Positions 41,516 to 49,748 of a stretch of 64,000 bases of DNA are shown piece by piece. Under the pieces are notes generated by a model, which was not told the origin of the DNA, made no database searches, and saw only the letters and a program-made list of their open reading frames with translations. Position 1 is the stretch's first letter, and every line of letters begins with the position of its first letter. The stretch lies in contig NZ_BNBY01000018.1 in the NCBI RefSeq assembly GCF_014656195.1, positions 112,022-176,021 on the forward strand, in the 5' to 3' direction. The DNA is from Kitasatospora xanthocidica. Lineage in GTDB: Bacteria > Actinomycetota > Actinomycetes > Streptomycetales > Streptomycetaceae. A program made the translations under genes and the position numbers.

Positions 41516-42402
41516 CGACCGCCCCGGCCGCCGAGACGGGCACCGACCCCTTCGTCACCCATCGCAGTCTGCTCTTCACCGTCGCCTACGAGCTGCTCGG
41601 CTCGGCCGCCGACGCCGAGGACGTGCTGCAGGAGTCCTGGCTGCGGTGGGCCGACGTCGACCCGGCACGGGTCCGGGACGCGCGGGCCTACCTCATCCGG
41701 ATCGTCACCCGCCAGTCGCTCAACCGCCTGCGGACGCTGTCCCGCCGGCGCGAACAGTACGTCGGCGAGTGGCTGCCCGAGCCGCTGCTCACCAGCCCCG
41801 ACGTCGCCGAGGACGTCGAGCTCGCGGAGAGCGTCTCGTTCGCGATGCTCACCGTGCTGGAGACCCTCGGGCCGACCGAACGGGCCGTCTTCGTGCTGCG
41901 CGAGGTCTTCGAGCTGCCGTACGAGGAGATCGCCGAGGCCCTCGGCAAGACCCCGGCCGCGGTCCGGCAGGTCGCCCGGCGGGCGCGCGGGCACGTGGCG
42001 GCCCGCCGGCCCCGGGTCCGGGTGACCCGCTCCGAGCAGGAGCGGGTGGTGGAACGCTTCCTCGCGACCCTGCGCACCGGGCGGTTGCAGGACCTGATGG
42101 AGGTCCTGGCACCGGACGTGGTCCTGATCGCCGACGGCGGCGGGATCGCGGCGGCCCTGCTCGCCCCGCTGCACGGCGCCGACGCGGTGGCGGCGCTGCT
42201 CGCCCGCGCCCAGCGCGCGCCGGTCGCGTTCGACACCGGGACGCTGTGGCTGAACGGCGCGCCGGCCGGCCGGATCGACCTCGGCGGCGAGCTGTCGGTG
42301 ATCAGCCTCGCGGTGGCGGACGGCCTGGTCACCCGGGTCTACATCGTCCGCAACCCGCAGAAGCTGACCCGGCTCGACGTGCCCGCCGCCCTCACCCGGT
42401 AG
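41512..42402 (+). CDS. sigJ: ECF41 sigma factor with C-terminal SnoaL-like domain (SigJ type)
   Basis: 296 aa. Sigma region 2 is SLLFTVAYELLGSAADAEDV and region 4 is LGPTERAVFVLREVFELPYE with the following helix-turn-helix. The ECF41-specific linker WLPEP is at 87-91. A SnoaL-like C-terminal extension (about 180-296) ends with NPQKL at 281-285, corresponding to the conserved NPDKL. In this group the extension replaces a separate anti-sigma factor. Coupled by ATGA overlap to the CMD gene. It should recognise the promoter at 40878-40904. Confidence 0.93.
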   Translation: MTTAPAAETGTDPFVTHRSLLFTVAYELLGSAADAEDVLQESWLRWADVDPARVRDARAYLIRIVTRQSLNRLRTLSRRREQYVGEWLPEPLLTSPDVAEDVELAESVSFAMLTVLETLGPTERAVFVLREVFELPYEEIAEALGKTPAAVRQVARRARGHVAARRPRVRVTRSEQERVVERFLATLRTGRLQDLMEVLAPDVVLIADGGGIAAALLAPLHGADAVAALLARAQRAPVAFDTGTLWLNGAPAGRIDLGGELSVISLAVADGLVTRVYIVRNPQKLTRLDVPAALTR

Positions 42403-42455
42403 CCCCCCAGGGCCGCAGGGCCGCCGGCCGACCGCGCCGGTAGCCGCCCCCGGTC

Positions 42456-42501
42456 GCGCGGCGGTGTTCCGAGCCCCCTCGGAACACCGCCGCGCCCTTT
42501 T
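42456..42501 (+). terminator. Intrinsic terminator of the CMD-sigma operon
   Basis: 18-bp perfect arms (42456-42473, 42478-42495) with a CCCC loop and TTTT at 42498-42501. The stem lies 54 bp after the sigma stop. Confidence 0.88.
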
Positions 42502-42614
42502 CCCACCGAGCACACCGGCCCATCACGTACCGTGTTCGGACGACCACCGGTTTGGGTACGTACCTCGGCGCGCCCGACGGCCGGGCGCCCACCGAGCAGG
42601 AGACCCAGCGGCCC

Positions 42615-43427
42615 ATGGACCACAACCGCATCCCCCCGACCGTGCGCCAGACTTACGGCGCGGGCGATCTCTCCAAAGCGGCCAGCTTCGCCGGAGGTTT
42701 CATCAACTTCGGCGACTGGCACGGCATCGACCTCACCTCACTCACCCCCGAGGACCGGATCCACAGCCAGGAGCAGCTGTACCGCCGCGTCCTGCGGACC
42801 TTCCCCGAACCACCCGAGCGGCTCCGGCTGGCCGAGGTCGGCAGCGGCCGCGGCCTCGGCGCCGCCCTCGCGCTCCGGGAGTTCCGCTTCGCCGCCGTCA
42901 CCGGGGTCGACATCCACCCCGACCAGGTCGAACGCGCCCGCGCCGTCAACGCCAAGGCGCTGGCCACCTACCCCGACCGGCTCGCCTACACCATCGGCTC
43001 GGCCGACCAACTCCCCTTCGCCGCCGCCACCCTGGACGGCGTCTACTCCGTGGAAGCCGCCCAGCACTTCCGCGAGCTCACCGGCTTCGCCCACGAGGCC
43101 GCCCGCGTCCTGCGCCCCGGCGGCCGCCTCGCCGTCACCACCTTCTTCACCGCCGAGGGCCCCGAGGTCGCCGAACGCCTGAAGATCCTCCTCGCCAGCT
43201 TCGCCGACGGCCTCGACGTCCCGCACCCCCTCGCCGGCTTCACCGCCGACCTCGCCGACGCCGGCTTCACCGACCTCCGCACCGAGTCGATCGGCCCCGA
43301 CGTCTGGCCCGGCCTCGACCGCTACCTCGTCGACACCGTCCCACCCGGCCACTGGACCCGCAACTTCCTCCCCGCCTGGCGCGACCGCCTCCTCGACTAC
43401 CACCTCGTCACCGCCACCCGCTCCTGA
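42615..43427 (+). CDS. SAM-dependent class I methyltransferase
   Basis: 270 aa. The SAM site is LAEVGSGRGLGAALALRE (motif I), with acidic VTGVDIHPD at the end of strand 2, and VLRPGGRLAVTTFF as motif post-III. The N-terminal AGGFINFGDWHGIDL resembles small-molecule O- or C-methyltransferases. ATG 42615 has GGAGACCC upstream; earlier in-frame starts are weak TTG codons. It ends at a long hairpin shared with the converging hydrolase gene. Acceptor unknown. Confidence 0.87.
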   Translation: MDHNRIPPTVRQTYGAGDLSKAASFAGGFINFGDWHGIDLTSLTPEDRIHSQEQLYRRVLRTFPEPPERLRLAEVGSGRGLGAALALREFRFAAVTGVDIHPDQVERARAVNAKALATYPDRLAYTIGSADQLPFAAATLDGVYSVEAAQHFRELTGFAHEAARVLRPGGRLAVTTFFTAEGPEVAERLKILLASFADGLDVPHPLAGFTADLADAGFTDLRTESIGPDVWPGLDRYLVDTVPPGHWTRNFLPAWRDRLLDYHLVTATRS

Positions 43428-43522
43428 GCCGCCAGGACACGCCCTGGAAGCGGCAGCCCGGCGCGCGGGACGGCCCCGCCCGCGCGCCGGGCGCCGTTCC
43501 CGCGGGCTCAGTCCCGCGCCTG

Positions 43523-43580
43523 GGGCGCGTCCTGCGGATCTTGTCGTCGCGGACCCGGCAAAGATCCGCAAGACGCGCCC
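43523..43580. terminator. Bidirectional terminator between methyltransferase and hydrolase
   Basis: 20-nt arms (43523-43542, 43561-43580) pair with one G-U in the middle around an 18-nt loop. The right arm reaches the hydrolase stop codon (43580-43582). Confidence 0.8.
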
Positions 43581-44833
43581 TACGCCCGGACCGCCGCCAG
43601 GCGGGCGGGGGTGGCGCCGAGCCACCAGGCGGGGTCGGCGGTGCCGTCGGTGGTGCGGCCGTCGCGGTGGACGTAGTGGCGGACATCGCGGCCCGGCTCG
43701 GCGAGTTCACCGTTCAGGGCCCGCTCCAGCCACTCGGCGCCGAACCGGAACGCCTCGGCGGCCACGCCGCCGAGCGGGTGGAACTCGTCCTCGTAGACCC
43801 GCAGTTCCTTCGGCGCCCGGATCCGCTCGAAGCTCTCCAGGGCCTGGCCGAGGTCGGTGAGCTCGTCGAACTCGCCGATGCCGTACAGGACCGGGCAGGT
43901 GATGTCGGCCACCAGGTCGCCGAGCGGCATCCGGTGGGCGAGGTCGCGGTCGAAGGCCGCCTCGTCGGTGTACCCGGCCATGTACATGTAGTTGTTCTTG
44001 AAGGTCGGCTGGGCACGCTCGAAGATGGTCGCGAAGTCGCCGGTGACGGCCTCGAAGGCGGCAAGGGCGGCCAGCCGTCCGTCGGTGGCGGCCGCCCGGG
44101 AGCCCCAGTAGCCGCTCATCGAGATGCCGAACATGCCGATCCGGTCGGCGTCGACCTCCGGCAGCGCGGCCAGGTGGTCGAGGTAACGGCCGATCGCCCG
44201 CTCGTAGTTGGTGAGGTCGACGGTGAGTCCGCCGGCCCGGGTCTCGCCCTGGCCGGGGCCTTCGACGGAGAGCGCGACCATCCCGCGGGAGGTGTAGTAC
44301 CGCTCGGCGGCCCAGATGTAGTCCTCCTTGATCATGTCCATCCCGGGGCCGAGGATGACGGCCGGCGCGTTCCGGACGGGTCCGGCGGGCAGGTGCAGCA
44401 GGGCGTGGATCCGCCCGCCCTCGAAGTCCAGCTCCACCCTGCGCACCCGCCCGTCGCGCAGGGCGCCGAGGCGGGCCACGCAGTGGTCGGCGTGCGCGCG
44501 CATGGCCGCCTTGCGCGGGTCGGCGGCGTCGAAGATCGAGTACTGGGCCCGGCCCCACATCACCGCGGCCCGCAGGTAGAGGTCGGCGGCGGTCTGCGCG
44601 AAGCCGCCGCGCTCGTGGTGGGCGGCGCGCTCCTCGGCCTGGCCGGCGACGGTCGCCCACGCCTTGGGCAGCATCGCGCCGCTGCGGACGAGGGCGAACA
44701 CCTTCGCGAAGTCGGTGTGGTCGTGGCCGAGCTGCTCCATGGTTCCGACGGCCTCGGGGTGCAGCGCGTCGAAGCCGCCCTGGGCGAGGGCGATGTCCAG
44801 GGCCCAGCTCTGGCCGGTCGAACGGACGGTCAT
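43580..44833 (-). CDS. FrsA-like alpha/beta hydrolase
   Basis: 417 aa. An N-terminal helical cap (about 1-120) precedes the alpha/beta hydrolase core. The nucleophile elbow is MFGISMSGYWGSRAA (G-x-S-x-S-G), the acid is likely in GEFDELTDLG, and the His is in EDEFHPLGGVA. The cap-plus-core layout resembles FrsA and 2,6-dihydroxypseudooxynicotine hydrolase, a C-C bond hydrolase of nicotine breakdown. ATG 44833 is preceded by AGGAGGAGACC, a very strong site. It is divergent from a MarR regulator across an A+T-rich operator, so it is probably induced by an aromatic or similar compound. Confidence 0.88.
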   Translation of the reverse strand: MTVRSTGQSWALDIALAQGGFDALHPEAVGTMEQLGHDHTDFAKVFALVRSGAMLPKAWATVAGQAEERAAHHERGGFAQTAADLYLRAAVMWGRAQYSIFDAADPRKAAMRAHADHCVARLGALRDGRVRRVELDFEGGRIHALLHLPAGPVRNAPAVILGPGMDMIKEDYIWAAERYYTSRGMVALSVEGPGQGETRAGGLTVDLTNYERAIGRYLDHLAALPEVDADRIGMFGISMSGYWGSRAAATDGRLAALAAFEAVTGDFATIFERAQPTFKNNYMYMAGYTDEAAFDRDLAHRMPLGDLVADITCPVLYGIGEFDELTDLGQALESFERIRAPKELRVYEDEFHPLGGVAAEAFRFGAEWLERALNGELAEPGRDVRHYVHRDGRTTDGTADPAWWLGATPARLAAVRA

Positions 44834-44883
44834 GACGGTCTCCTCCTGAGATCGGGGGCGGGGTCGAGCCGCCCCGAAGTTGG

Positions 44884-44925
44884 CTAAGTACTTAATGAAT
44901 AAGTACTTAGTCATTAAGTACTTAG
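44884..44925. promoter_or_regulatory. Triple TAAGTACTTA operator array between hydrolase and marR
   Basis: TAAGTACTTA, itself a perfect palindrome, occurs at 44885-44894, 44900-44909 and 44915-44924, spaced exactly 15 bp apart. The whole 42-bp block is palindromic except for one base pair. It is the most A+T-rich stretch of the region. It overlaps the space where both divergent promoters must lie (TAGACT at 44923-44928 is a candidate -10 for marR). Confidence 0.88.
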
Positions 44926-44989
44926 ACTAGGCTGCTGTCAACCCGCCCGCCCCGACCGCCCGCCGCCACCCCACCGAGGAGCGCCGACC

Positions 44990-45448
44990 ATGGCCGAGCA
45001 GCCGCCCACCCCCGACCGCGCCCAGGCGTTGGACCGCCTGTCCCGCGCCGCCTACCGCCTCAGCGCAGCCGACGCCCGCCTGCGCGGCCGCGCCACCCGC
45101 ACCCCCGGCGCCCTCTCCCTCACCCACGCCCGCGCCCTGCGCACCCTGGCCGACCAGGGGCCGCTGACCATCAGCGGGCTCGCCGCGGGCACCGAGACCA
45201 CCGGAGCCGCCACCACCCAGCTGGTCAACGGCCTGGTCGCGGCGGGGTACGTCACCCGCACCCGGCCGCCCGAGGACAAGCGTTCCGTCGTGGTCACCCT
45301 CACCGACGCCGGGCGCGAACGGCACCGGCAGCGCCAGGAGGCGCTCACCGACGCCCTGCACGCCGACCTGGCCGACTACGACGCCGAGGCGCTCGACCGC
45401 GCCGCCGAGGTCCTGCACCGGCTGTCCGCCGTCTACGACCGGCTCTGA
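44990..45448 (+). CDS. MarR-family regulator
   Basis: 152 aa homodimeric winged-helix repressor. The DNA-binding part reads LADQGPLTISGLAAGTETTG then TQLVNGLVAAGYVTRTRPPE, with the wing DKRSVVVTLTDAGRER. Helices at both ends form the dimer interface. GAGGAG lies 9 nt upstream of ATG. It should bind the triple palindrome and control itself and the hydrolase. The 3' flank (45459-45484) has a weak CCTGGGG/CCCCAGG hairpin facing the convergent response regulator gene. Confidence 0.9.
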   Translation: MAEQPPTPDRAQALDRLSRAAYRLSAADARLRGRATRTPGALSLTHARALRTLADQGPLTISGLAAGTETTGAATTQLVNGLVAAGYVTRTRPPEDKRSVVVTLTDAGRERHRQRQEALTDALHADLADYDAEALDRAAEVLHRLSAVYDRL

Positions 45449-45501
45449 ATCCCGCCCGCCTGGGGCCCGTCTTAGAACCCCAGGGCGCCGGGACCGGGCG
45501 C

Positions 45502-46200
45502 TCAGGCCCGGAGGAACTCCAGGACCGCCAGCACCCGGCGGTGGGTCTCCTCGGCCGGTGGCAGGTCCAGCTTCAGCAGGATGTTGCCGATGTGCTTGCT
45601 CACCGCCGCCTCCGAGACCACCAGCTCCCGGCAGATCGCCGCGTTCGACCGGCCTTCCGCCATCAGCGCCAGCACCTCGCGTTCGCGCGGGGTGAGCCGC
45701 TCCAGCGGGTCCCGGCGGCGGCGCAGCAGCTGCCGCACCACCTCCGGGTCCACCACCGTGCCACCGGCGGCCACCGCGGCGACGGCCGCCACGAACTCCT
45801 CGATCTGCCCGATCCGGTCCTTCAGCAGGTAGCCGACGCCGCGACCGTCCCCGGCGTCCAACAGCCGGGCCGCGTACGAACGTTGGACGTACTGGCTGAG
45901 CACCAGGACCGGCAGCGCGGGGAGCCGCTCGCGCAGCGCGAGGGCGGCCCGCAGGCCCTCGTCGGTCTGGCCCGGCGGCATCCGGACGTCCGTGACGACG
46001 AGGTCCGGCCGGTGCTCCTCGACGGCGGCGACCAGTGCCTCGGCGTCGCCGACGGCCGCCACCACCTCGTGCCCGAACCGGGCGAACAGGCCGACCAGGC
46101 CCTCCCGCAGCAGCACGCCGTCCTCCGCGACCACCACCCGCAGGCCCACCGCCGCGCCTGTCCCGTCCGTCACCGGCCCGTCCACCACCGCTCCACTCAT
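45502..46200 (-). CDS. NarL/LuxR-type response regulator
   Basis: 232 aa. The receiver domain has the phospho-acceptor D71 in LVVTDVRMPPGQTDEG and Lys in VGYLLKDRIGQ. The C-terminal LuxR helix-turn-helix is LTPREREVLALMAEGRSNAA followed by ICRELVVSEAAVSKHIGNI. ATG overlaps the kinase stop (ATGA, 46197-46200) and GAGGAG is about 11 nt upstream. It should control the divergent FtsX-like permease gene. Confidence 0.94.
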   Translation of the reverse strand: MSGAVVDGPVTDGTGAAVGLRVVVAEDGVLLREGLVGLFARFGHEVVAAVGDAEALVAAVEEHRPDLVVTDVRMPPGQTDEGLRAALALRERLPALPVLVLSQYVQRSYAARLLDAGDGRGVGYLLKDRIGQIEEFVAAVAAVAAGGTVVDPEVVRQLLRRRRDPLERLTPREREVLALMAEGRSNAAICRELVVSEAAVSKHIGNILLKLDLPPAEETHRRVLAVLEFLRA

Positions 46201-47528
46201 CGTCGCGCTGCTCCTCGGTCGATCGGGGCACAGGGGATCTCCACCCGCACCAGGGTCGGTCCGCCGGGCGGACTGCTGACCGTCAGGGTGCCGTCCAGGA
46301 CGGCGATCCGGTCGGCCAGCCCGGTCAGGCCGGTGCCGCGCTCCGGGTCGGCGCCGCCGCGGCCGTCGTCCAGCACCTCGACGGTCAGCCGCCCGTCGGC
46401 GTACCGGCCGTCGACCGTCGCGGCGCTCGCGCCGCTGTGTCTGGCCAGGTTCGCGAGCGCCTCGGTGACGGCGAAGTAGCCGGCCGACTCGACCGGCGCG
46501 GGCAGTCGGCCGGGCAGGTCGAAGCGGGTGGCGACCGGGATCGGCGAGCGGTCGGCGGCGTCCGCGCAGGCCTCCGGCAGGCCCTGGTCGGTGAGCACCT
46601 GCGGATGGATACCGTTGATCAACTCCCGTAGTTCGGCCAGGACTTCGCCCGCCTCGCGCTGGGCGTCGGCCAGCCGGGCGGCCAGCGGGCCGTCGGCCGG
46701 CGCGTCCAGCCGGGCCAGGCCGAGCGTCATCGCCAGGGCCACCAGGCGCTGTTGGGCGCCGTCGTGCAGATCGCGCTCGATCCGGCGCCGCTCCGCCTCG
46801 AAGGCGTCCACCAACCGGGCGCGGGAGCGCACCAGTTCGCCGATCCGCTGTTCCTGCGCGCCCGGTGCCAGCACCAGCCGGGCCAGCGCCGCCCGCGCGG
46901 CGGCCACCGCCGCCAGCGGGTAGGCCAGCAGCGGGAGCAGCAGCAGCCCGGCCAGCCCGAGCAGGGCGGCCAGCGCGGGCGAGTGCACCTCGGCCAGCTT
47001 GAGCACGTTCACCTGCTCGCCGTCCAGCAGGAGCAGCGGCAGCGCGGCGATCAGGTAGCCGGGCACGGTGAGGGCGCAGCCGACCACCGCCAGGTCGATC
47101 GGCCACAGCACGAATGCGGCGAGCAGGGTGAAGCCCAGCTCCCGCCAGGTCGCCTGTTCGCGGTAGCGCAGCCGCAACCAGGCCTCCAGGCCCGGGCGTT
47201 CGGGGAGGAGGTGCGGGTCCGGGACGCGGCCGCCGTCCAGGAAGCGGACCAGCCGGCGCTCCCAGGCCGCGGTCGGCACCCCGGCCAGGGCGAGCGCCGC
47301 CGCCAGCGGCAGCCCGACCAGCACCACCGCCAGGACCCCGGCGACCACCCCCGACACCAGCAGGCCGGCACAGAGCAGCAGGCCGCTCAGCCCGGTGGCC
47401 AGCAGGTACCCGGCCGCCCGCCAGGGGGCGCCGGAGCGCAGGAAGTCCACCCGCGCCGCCGGCCACCGGACCCTCCCCACGTCCGCCCCGTCCCCCGCGA
47501 CCGCCGAGACCGCCGTCCGCCCGCTCAT
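46197..47528 (-). CDS. DesK-like sensor histidine kinase
   Basis: 443 aa membrane sensor. Four to six hydrophobic segments in residues 35-235 (e.g. GYLLATGLSGLLLCAGLLV, LLGLAGLLLLPLLAYPLAAV). HisKA_3 phospho-acceptor H255 lies in RRIERDLHDGAQQRLVALA. The GHKL ATPase has EALANLARHSGASA and DDGRGGADPERGTGLTGLAD. No large extracellular sensor domain is seen, so the signal is likely in the membrane. It is transcribed with the response regulator and divergent from the permease, a layout typical of peptide-antibiotic stress modules. Confidence 0.92.
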   Translation of the reverse strand: MSGRTAVSAVAGDGADVGRVRWPAARVDFLRSGAPWRAAGYLLATGLSGLLLCAGLLVSGVVAGVLAVVLVGLPLAAALALAGVPTAAWERRLVRFLDGGRVPDPHLLPERPGLEAWLRLRYREQATWRELGFTLLAAFVLWPIDLAVVGCALTVPGYLIAALPLLLLDGEQVNVLKLAEVHSPALAALLGLAGLLLLPLLAYPLAAVAAARAALARLVLAPGAQEQRIGELVRSRARLVDAFEAERRRIERDLHDGAQQRLVALAMTLGLARLDAPADGPLAARLADAQREAGEVLAELRELINGIHPQVLTDQGLPEACADAADRSPIPVATRFDLPGRLPAPVESAGYFAVTEALANLARHSGASAATVDGRYADGRLTVEVLDDGRGGADPERGTGLTGLADRIAVLDGTLTVSSPPGGPTLVRVEIPCAPIDRGAARR

Positions 47529-47590
47529 CGTGCCCCCGTCCTCGAACCGCCCGCTGCCCACCCACCCTAGGCAGCGGGCCGGCGCGCCGT

Positions 47591-47703
47591 CGGTAGGGCC
47601 TGGCCTACCTTCGGCCCAAGGCCGCCCCTGGCAGGCCCCGGTCAGACGCCCGTCCGGCCCCCGCCCGCCCCTTACGGGCAACGCCGGTAGAGCCCTCCCT
47701 ACC
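47591..47703. promoter_or_regulatory. Pair of related inverted repeats in the kinase/permease divergent region
   Basis: CGGTAGGGCCTGGCCTACC (47591-47609) and CGGTAGAGCCCTCCCTACC (47685-47703) share 15 of 19 bases and both have GGTAG/CTACC arms. The first ends 63 bp from the kinase start and the second 60 bp from the permease start. They are mirror-placed candidates for response-regulator boxes. Confidence 0.55.
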
Positions 47704-47762
47704 CTCCGCAGTAGACCCTGGCCCGCTGACCGCGGCCGCCCCCGGCCGGTTCGCTGGACGCC

Positions 47763-49721
47763 ATGAGAATGCTGCGGATCGCCCTCTCCTCCCTGGCCAC
47801 GCGCTGGCCCTCCCTGCTCGGCGCCTTCCTCGCCCTGGCCCTCGGCGTCGCGATGACCGCCGTGATGCTGCTCGGCCTCGCCGCCGCGGTCGACGCGCCG
47901 CCCGGCGGCGGGGATCTGGTCTCTCTGGTGGCCGCGCTGGGCACGGCGGGCGGGGTGAGCGCGTTCGTCTCGGCGTTCGTGGTCGCCTCCACGTACTCGT
48001 ACGCCGTCGTCCGGCGCCGCCGCGAGTTCGGTCTGCTCCGGCTGGCCGGCGCCACCCGCGCGCAGGTGCGCCGGACGGTGCTCGCCGAGGCGTTGCTGCT
48101 CGGCACGGCCGCCTCGGCGGTCGGCTGCGGACTCGGCCGGCTGGGCGCGCCGGCGCTGGTGCGGTGGCTGGCCGGGGTCGGCATGGCTCCGCCGGGATTC
48201 GCCCCGAGCGGTTCCGCCTGGCCGCTGCACGCCGCGTTCTGGACCGGGCTGCTGGTCGCCGTGGCCGGGGTGGCGGTGGCCGCCCGCCGGGCCGGCCGGG
48301 TCGGTCCGCTGGACGCCCTGAGCGCGGCCGACCTCGACACCGGGGTGCTGACCCGCGGCCGCCTCCTGCTCGGTCTCGGGCTGCTGCTCACCGCCGCCGT
48401 CCTGGCCGGCACCGCGCTCGCCACCGACCCCGCCGACCTGCTGCACCGCAAGACGTACACCACCCAGCCGATGTGGCTGATCTGCGCGTGCGGCCTGCTG
48501 TCACCGCTGCTCGCGCCGCTGCTGGTGCGGGTGCTCGGCCGGCTGCTGCCCGCCCGGCTCGCCGGGTACGCGGGCCGGCTGGTGCGGGCCAACGCCGGCT
48601 CCGCGCTGCGCCGTACGGGTGCGGTGGCCGCGCCGGTGCTGGTGGCGGTGGCGCTGACCGGTTCGCTGGCGGGCGCGCTGGGCACGGTGAGCGCCGCCCG
48701 CGCCGCCGAGGCCGGCTCGCGGACGGCGGCGGACCTGGTCGTCGTCCCCGCCACCCCCTCGGCCCGGCCGGTCGACGCCCAGCAGGTCACGGACCAGCCG
48801 GAAACACCCCAACCGGTCGACGCCCGACTGACCGCGGCCCTGCGCGCCGTCCCGGGCCTGGCGGCGCTCTCGGCGACCGCACCCACCCGGCTGGCCCTGA
48901 CCGAACCGGACGGCGTCACGGTCCGTACCGGGGCCCGCGCCGCCGACCCGGCGGGCCTGACCGCGCTCGCCCGCCTCCCCCTGCTCGCCGGCGACCCCGC
49001 CGCCCTGGACGACGGTTCCCTGGTGCTGCCCGCCGAGTGGGGCCGTACGGTCGGCGAGCAGGTGCCGGTGGTCCGCGCCGACGGCAGCCGGACGGCCCTG
49101 CGGGTGGCCGCGGTGCTCGGCGACGGCCTCGGCGACAACGGCGTGTACGTCACCGCCGCCAACGCCCCGGGCGCCCGCGTCGACCGGATCGAGCTCCGGC
49201 TCGCCCCCGGCGCGGACCGTACGGCCGCCCTCGCCGACGCCCGCGCCGCCGCCCGGCCGTACGGGGCGACGGTGCTCACCCGGGCCGACTGGCTCGCCGC
49301 GACCGCGCCCTCCAACGGCCGGATCGCCTGGCTCAGGACCGTCCTCGTGCTCGGCCTGGCGCTCGTCTACACCGGGATCGCGCTCGCCAACACGCTCGCC
49401 ACGACCACCGCCGACCGCCGCCGCGAACTCGCCCTGCTGCGGCTCGCGGGCGCCACCCGGGCCCAGGTGGTCCGCCTGGTGACCGCCGAGGCGGTGCTGG
49501 TGGTGACGGTCGGCGCGCTGCTCGGCTGTGCCGTGACCGGCGCCCAACTCGGCACCGTGCACGCCGCGTTGGCCGTCCTCGGCGCACCGGCGCCCTGGGC
49601 GCTGCCGTGGCGCCCGGTCGGGCTGGTGACCGCCGGGGCCCTCCTCCTGGCGGTCCTCTGCGCCGCCCCGGCGGCGGCCTGGATGCTCCGCACCCGCCCG
49701 GTCACGGCCGCCGCCCGCTGA
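47763..49721 (+). CDS. FtsX-like ABC transporter permease
   Basis: 652 aa. Predicted MacB/BceB-like permease with about eight to ten membrane segments arranged as two FtsX domains (AFVSAFVVASTYSYAVVRRR, and near the end LALVYTGIALANTLATTTAD). Each is followed by the repeated motif EFGLLRLAGATRAQVRR / ELALLRLAGATRAQVVR. A periplasmic-type domain lies between (about 310-520). No ATPase gene is adjacent, although such permeases need one. The divergent two-component system probably regulates it. Likely role: lipid or antimicrobial-peptide handling. Confidence 0.88.
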   Translation: MRMLRIALSSLATRWPSLLGAFLALALGVAMTAVMLLGLAAAVDAPPGGGDLVSLVAALGTAGGVSAFVSAFVVASTYSYAVVRRRREFGLLRLAGATRAQVRRTVLAEALLLGTAASAVGCGLGRLGAPALVRWLAGVGMAPPGFAPSGSAWPLHAAFWTGLLVAVAGVAVAARRAGRVGPLDALSAADLDTGVLTRGRLLLGLGLLLTAAVLAGTALATDPADLLHRKTYTTQPMWLICACGLLSPLLAPLLVRVLGRLLPARLAGYAGRLVRANAGSALRRTGAVAAPVLVAVALTGSLAGALGTVSAARAAEAGSRTAADLVVVPATPSARPVDAQQVTDQPETPQPVDARLTAALRAVPGLAALSATAPTRLALTEPDGVTVRTGARAADPAGLTALARLPLLAGDPAALDDGSLVLPAEWGRTVGEQVPVVRADGSRTALRVAAVLGDGLGDNGVYVTAANAPGARVDRIELRLAPGADRTAALADARAAARPYGATVLTRADWLAATAPSNGRIAWLRTVLVLGLALVYTGIALANTLATTTADRRRELALLRLAGATRAQVVRLVTAEAVLVVTVGALLGCAVTGAQLGTVHAALAVLGAPAPWALPWRPVGLVTAGALLLAVLCAAPAAAWMLRTRPVTAAAR

Positions 49722-49748
49722 CCGGAAACCCCTGCGCCGCCGGCCCGC

